This document shows positions 14,621-17,002 of a DNA stretch of 17,002 nucleotides, piece by piece. The stretch comes from Alphaproteobacteria bacterium UBA2723 (GTDB lineage: Bacteria > Pseudomonadota > Alphaproteobacteria > RF32 > CAG-239): NCBI GenBank assembly GCA_002353835.1, contig DEKL01000074.1, positions 24,683 through 41,684 on the forward strand, read 5' to 3'. The number at the start of each line of letters is the position of its first letter. Within the stretch, counting starts at the first letter, position 1. The notes under the pieces are model-generated. The model had not been told where the DNA came from. It saw only the letters and a program-made list of their open reading frames with translations, and did no database searches. Position numbers and translations under genes: made by a program.

Positions 14621-14735
14621 CTACTGGTATTCGTCCTTAAATATTCCTTTCAAGCCAACGGGGTTGATTGATATAATTTCGACATCTGGATAATATTGAT
14701 GAGCAAAAGCTTTTATTTCCTTATACATGTCTTTT
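14621..14735 (-). pseudogene. relic of the 3' end of a DUF115/MptE-like gene
   Basis: Read on the minus strand, this stretch encodes about 36 residues ending in a TAG at 14621-14623: YKEIKAFAHQYYPDVEI, then ISINPVGLKGIF and KDEYQ. It is clearly the same C-terminus as that of the gene ending at 15898, which reads YKEIKEFAHQYYPDVEI, ISINPIGLKGIF. By eye the DNA copies differ at about 15 of 88 bases, mostly without changing the protein. The source was therefore probably a separate functional paralogue and not a fresh duplication. No start or upstream domain remains: in this frame a stop (TAA) occurs a few codons before the homology. The stop codon of the GT4 gene (14721-14723) lies inside the relic. 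Confidence 0.85.
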
Positions 14736-15911
14736 AATTTTTAATTGTAATCCTAATAGTGTAATTATTTTATGACTTTTGTCTCTCGAATTTAACACTG
14801 AAAACACTCGTTCATACCAAAATAATTTTCTTTTTTTATGGAAACATCTTGTTCTTAAATTTTGCAACAAATTTTCATATGGTTGAGTAATAATTTTTCT
14901 GTATGTATAAATAATATCATTTATACAATTGTCTATAAAATATTTATCAGTAAAATCTTTATATGCTTGATTTCCTATTTTTTCTCTTAGGATGTTATTA
15001 TTTACTAGTTTATCTAATATATCTTCCCATTCTTTTTCTGTATATGCTAAAAATCCGTTTACACCATTGTTAATACATCGTTTATAAGAATCTATAGGGC
15101 TTGCAACTGTTGGTATTTTAACTAATCCTGACTCAAAAATTTTTAACTCACTTTTCCCCTCCTTGTAGGGAATAATTTGCAAAGGAGCTATATTTATATC
15201 CATATACGCCACATATCTTTGTAACTCTAAATAATCCATATACGGCTGAAATATTACATTTTCTTTTCCAAATTTTTTATCCAAACTACAAGGGCCAATA
15301 ACATGAAGTTGAACATTCTTGTGCTTTTTCAAAGTACTTAGCAAGGCTTTTTCGGCCACTTTAAAATCTTGATCATGTGTATTTGTTCCACTTTGATAAA
15401 CAATTTTGATAAGATTATCTTGTTTTTTTAAAGCTTGTGTCTTGGCTAAGTGTACTTGATAATTATTTAGTGTATTTGGTATTACATATGTTCTTTTGTT
15501 AACACTTTTTTCTACTCGCTTTGCAATATATTCTGTTGTACATGTCACAGCATGACAACAGCTTATTATATTTTTATATATACGATTATGTCTAGGTAAA
15601 TTTGGTGTTTCTGTTTTTAAATCATCCATATCATAAATAACAAAAACTTTATATTTATATATTTCTATAAATAGCAATTCAAGTACGTCTAGCTCACAAA
15701 AACACCTAAACAAAATAACCAAATTATATTTTTTTACATTTTGAATTAACTTGTCAATTTCCTCCATACAATATCTATCTGCTACTATATTTTTTTCCCA
15801 AAAAGCATTTACTATATTCGTTACTCTATAGCGCTCACTACGACCATCGGGACAGCCTACAACAAATGCTATCTTAATTTCAGATGAATTAAACGGACTA
15901 ATTAAGCTCAT
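14721..15911 (-). CDS. GT4-type glycosyltransferase of a surface-glycan locus
   Basis: A 396-residue soluble protein without signal peptide or membrane helices. The C-terminal half carries a GT-B nucleotide-sugar site like that of the GT4 family (Glycos_transf_1): KIVYQSGTNTHDQD, VQLHVIGPC, and SELKIFESGLVKIPTVASP (254-272, E260 as the likely nucleotide-contacting Glu), then NGVNGFLAY. The N-terminal half has IAFVVGCPDGRSERYRV, IYDMDDLK (92-99) and VIPNTLNN. It probably transfers a sugar in the cytoplasm during assembly of LPS, capsule or another surface polysaccharide. The substrate is unknown. The ATG at 15911 overlaps the end of the upstream gene by 14 bases and has a strong AAAGGAGAGG site six bases before it. 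Its C-terminus LLGLQLKIK (385-393) resembles the short repeats in the upstream protein. Base composition is visibly more A+T-rich than in the metabolic genes. Confidence 0.82.
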   Translation of the reverse strand: MSLISPFNSSEIKIAFVVGCPDGRSERYRVTNIVNAFWEKNIVADRYCMEEIDKLIQNVKKYNLVILFRCFCELDVLELLFIEIYKYKVFVIYDMDDLKTETPNLPRHNRIYKNIISCCHAVTCTTEYIAKRVEKSVNKRTYVIPNTLNNYQVHLAKTQALKKQDNLIKIVYQSGTNTHDQDFKVAEKALLSTLKKHKNVQLHVIGPCSLDKKFGKENVIFQPYMDYLELQRYVAYMDINIAPLQIIPYKEGKSELKIFESGLVKIPTVASPIDSYKRCINNGVNGFLAYTEKEWEDILDKLVNNNILREKIGNQAYKDFTDKYFIDNCINDIIYTYRKIITQPYENLLQNLRTRCFHKKRKLFWYERVFSVLNSRDKSHKIITLLGLQLKIKRHV

Positions 15912-16965
15912 TTATATCCTCTCCTTTAGTTTCTGGAAATATACCTTTTAAACCAATTGGGTTAATAGATATGATTTCAACATCTGGGTAATACTGATGG
16001 GCAAATTCTTTTATTTCTTTATACCTATTTTTTATTACCTCGGTACTTAATGTATTGGACTTATCTATCTTATTATCAAAATATCCAGCTGTTGTCGTAT
16101 CACAACCTACAAGATATATTCTTTTGGGGTGTGTCCATAGTGCAAATTGAATTGCCGGTAAAACAACTGTTCCCCCACAACCTAGCGCCGTTGTTGCTAA
16201 ATCGTAAGCAAAAAGCGTCTTAAAATTCGTTATATTTTCCCAATCTGTCCTGTATCTATATATATCTTTCTTTTCTACATACTTTTCTGGAATCGTCTTA
16301 CTTTTTTGTGTATCTTCGCTTGTTAATCCTAAAAATTTTATACAATTTTCATATTTATATATCGCTTCTATATATGAGGGGGTTGCTCCCGAATAGTCTT
16401 GTACAAAATAGTAATCATAGTGAACTTTATCATATTGTATAGCTCGGTTAACCCCAATATAAATTGCATTTTCTATTGGCTTAAATTGAGTAAGTGTTGG
16501 TCCTGTGGCAACAATCACAACATCTTTTCCTCTATTTATCCCCTTAAACTGCGGAAAAGTTCGTTGGTGTAAATAGAAAGTTGAGAGTTTCCTTTCCATT
16601 AGCCTATTTAATTTTAATAATTGTATTTCATTTGCTTGTAAAACAGCTCTTTGCACTGTTCCTTTAGTCAAAATTGGCATGCTCATTGAAAATTTATCAT
16701 TTTTTTCATATGCTTTTTTCTTATACACTGGCATCCCCAAAACATGTAAGGAATATCCTGAAGGGGTTATTTTCGAATTTACCAATCTAATTCCACAAAA
16801 GTAATATCTATTAAACCAAGAACTAGATATTTTTTTTAATATGGGAACACCAAATATATTCATTCTAATTTTATTTTGACTTTCCCATCCATCTTTGGCC
16901 TTGTATTGTTCATTTTGATATTTCAAAACAGGAATATTAAATACATAATATATCCTTTTTGACAC
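15898..16965 (-). CDS. DUF115/MptE-like protein with N-terminal FGxPxLK-type repeats
   Basis: About 355 residues. Residues 1-100 hold four spaced copies of a short hydrophobic motif: VFNIPVLK (7-14), IFGVPILK (37-44), FCGIRLVN (56-63) and VLGMPVYK (75-82). Residues about 145-345 resemble the DUF115/MptE-like (PF01973) fold found in glycan loci: GKDVVIVATGPTLTQF (GPTL 155-158), IYIGVNRAI, YDYYFVQDYSG, TTALGCGGTVVLPAIQFAL and KRIYLVGCDTT. The GPxL motif also recalls GT42 sialyltransferases, but identity with them is not supported. It may be a glycan transferase or partner acting with the adjacent GT4 enzyme, whose start it overlaps. The start used is a GTG at 16965 with no visible ribosome site. 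The frame stays open to the window edge, so the real start may lie further upstream; the last 37 bases are very A+T-rich, which favours non-coding sequence. Confidence 0.7.
   Translation of the reverse strand: MSKRIYYVFNIPVLKYQNEQYKAKDGWESQNKIRMNIFGVPILKKISSSWFNRYYFCGIRLVNSKITPSGYSLHVLGMPVYKKKAYEKNDKFSMSMPILTKGTVQRAVLQANEIQLLKLNRLMERKLSTFYLHQRTFPQFKGINRGKDVVIVATGPTLTQFKPIENAIYIGVNRAIQYDKVHYDYYFVQDYSGATPSYIEAIYKYENCIKFLGLTSEDTQKSKTIPEKYVEKKDIYRYRTDWENITNFKTLFAYDLATTALGCGGTVVLPAIQFALWTHPKRIYLVGCDTTTAGYFDNKIDKSNTLSTEVIKNRYKEIKEFAHQYYPDVEIISINPIGLKGIFPETKGEDINELN
15918..15927 (-). promoter_or_regulatory. strong ribosome binding site for the GT4 gene
   Basis: On the minus strand, AAAGGAGAGG lies six bases before the ATG at 15911 and is embedded in the last codons of the upstream DUF115-like gene. 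It fixes the GT4 start despite the 14-base gene overlap. Confidence 0.75.
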
Positions 16966-17002
16966 TATATTTTTATCACTATTATTATTTTTAATATTAG
17001 GA

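Noticed and set aside
14621..14735. Relic as a frameshifted extension of the GT4 gene
   Set aside because: The GT4 frame ends naturally after a full-length domain, and the relic frame has a stop just upstream of the homology; the sequence matches the tail of the other gene family, not a glycosyltransferase.
15898..16965. Assignment as a sialyltransferase (GT42) from the GPTL motif
   Set aside because: Only the short GPxL nucleotide-binding motif and general fold order agree; the later blocks fit DUF115/MptE-like proteins better and the GT42 catalytic His motif is not evident.
1..17002. CRISPR arrays, tRNA or rRNA genes, insertion sequences, phage integration sites
   Set aside because: No regularly spaced direct repeats, cloverleaf sequences, transposase motifs or tRNA-end duplications could be seen by reading; the only direct similarity is the pair of DUF115-like gene tails.

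Overview
The window is an A+T-rich bacterial chromosome segment, most likely from an uncultured, host-associated alphaproteobacterium. This is inferred from three things: a DUF2333 protein, a DUF502 membrane protein coupled to recJ, and a SAM-II class riboswitch, a class found mainly in Alphaproteobacteria. No rRNA, tRNA, CRISPR array, transposase or phage gene is visible.

Layout. (1) Positions 1-3825, plus strand: a tightly overlapping run of a DUF2333 protein (5' end outside the window), a NifU-type Fe-S scaffold, a Bax-like secreted glucosaminidase and a membrane sensor histidine kinase. (2) 3833-4138: infA (translation factor IF-1) with its own promoter and a perfect hairpin terminator that can work in both directions. 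(3) 4147-5045, minus strand: a two-gene unit for exported small proteins, DUF192 and then a YgiW/BOF-type OB-fold protein, with a recognisable promoter. (4) 5069-10830, plus strand: a glycan-modification cluster of three related polytopic GtrII-like transferases and one GtrB-type polyprenyl-phosphate glycosyltransferase between the second and third. GtrB would make the lipid-linked sugar donor on the cytoplasmic face, and the polytopic enzymes would use it on the periplasmic face. No GtrA-type flippase is present. (5) 10862-14618, plus strand: recJ, a DUF502 membrane protein, then metK. The metK leader holds a promoter, a small hairpin and what reads as a SAM-II riboswitch whose 3' edge contains the metK ribosome binding site, so SAM would repress its own synthase. 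(6) 14621-17002, minus strand: the end of a more A+T-rich surface-glycan locus, with a DUF115/MptE-like protein, a GT4-type glycosyltransferase and a relic of a second DUF115-like gene's 3' end.

The items most worth following up are the SAM-II element in front of an unusually short, divergent metK; the triplicated GT-C transferase family served by one GtrB; the relic showing recombination at the edge of the glycan locus; the repeated 'FGxPxLK'-like motif in the last protein; and a four-cysteine PAS region in the histidine kinase.
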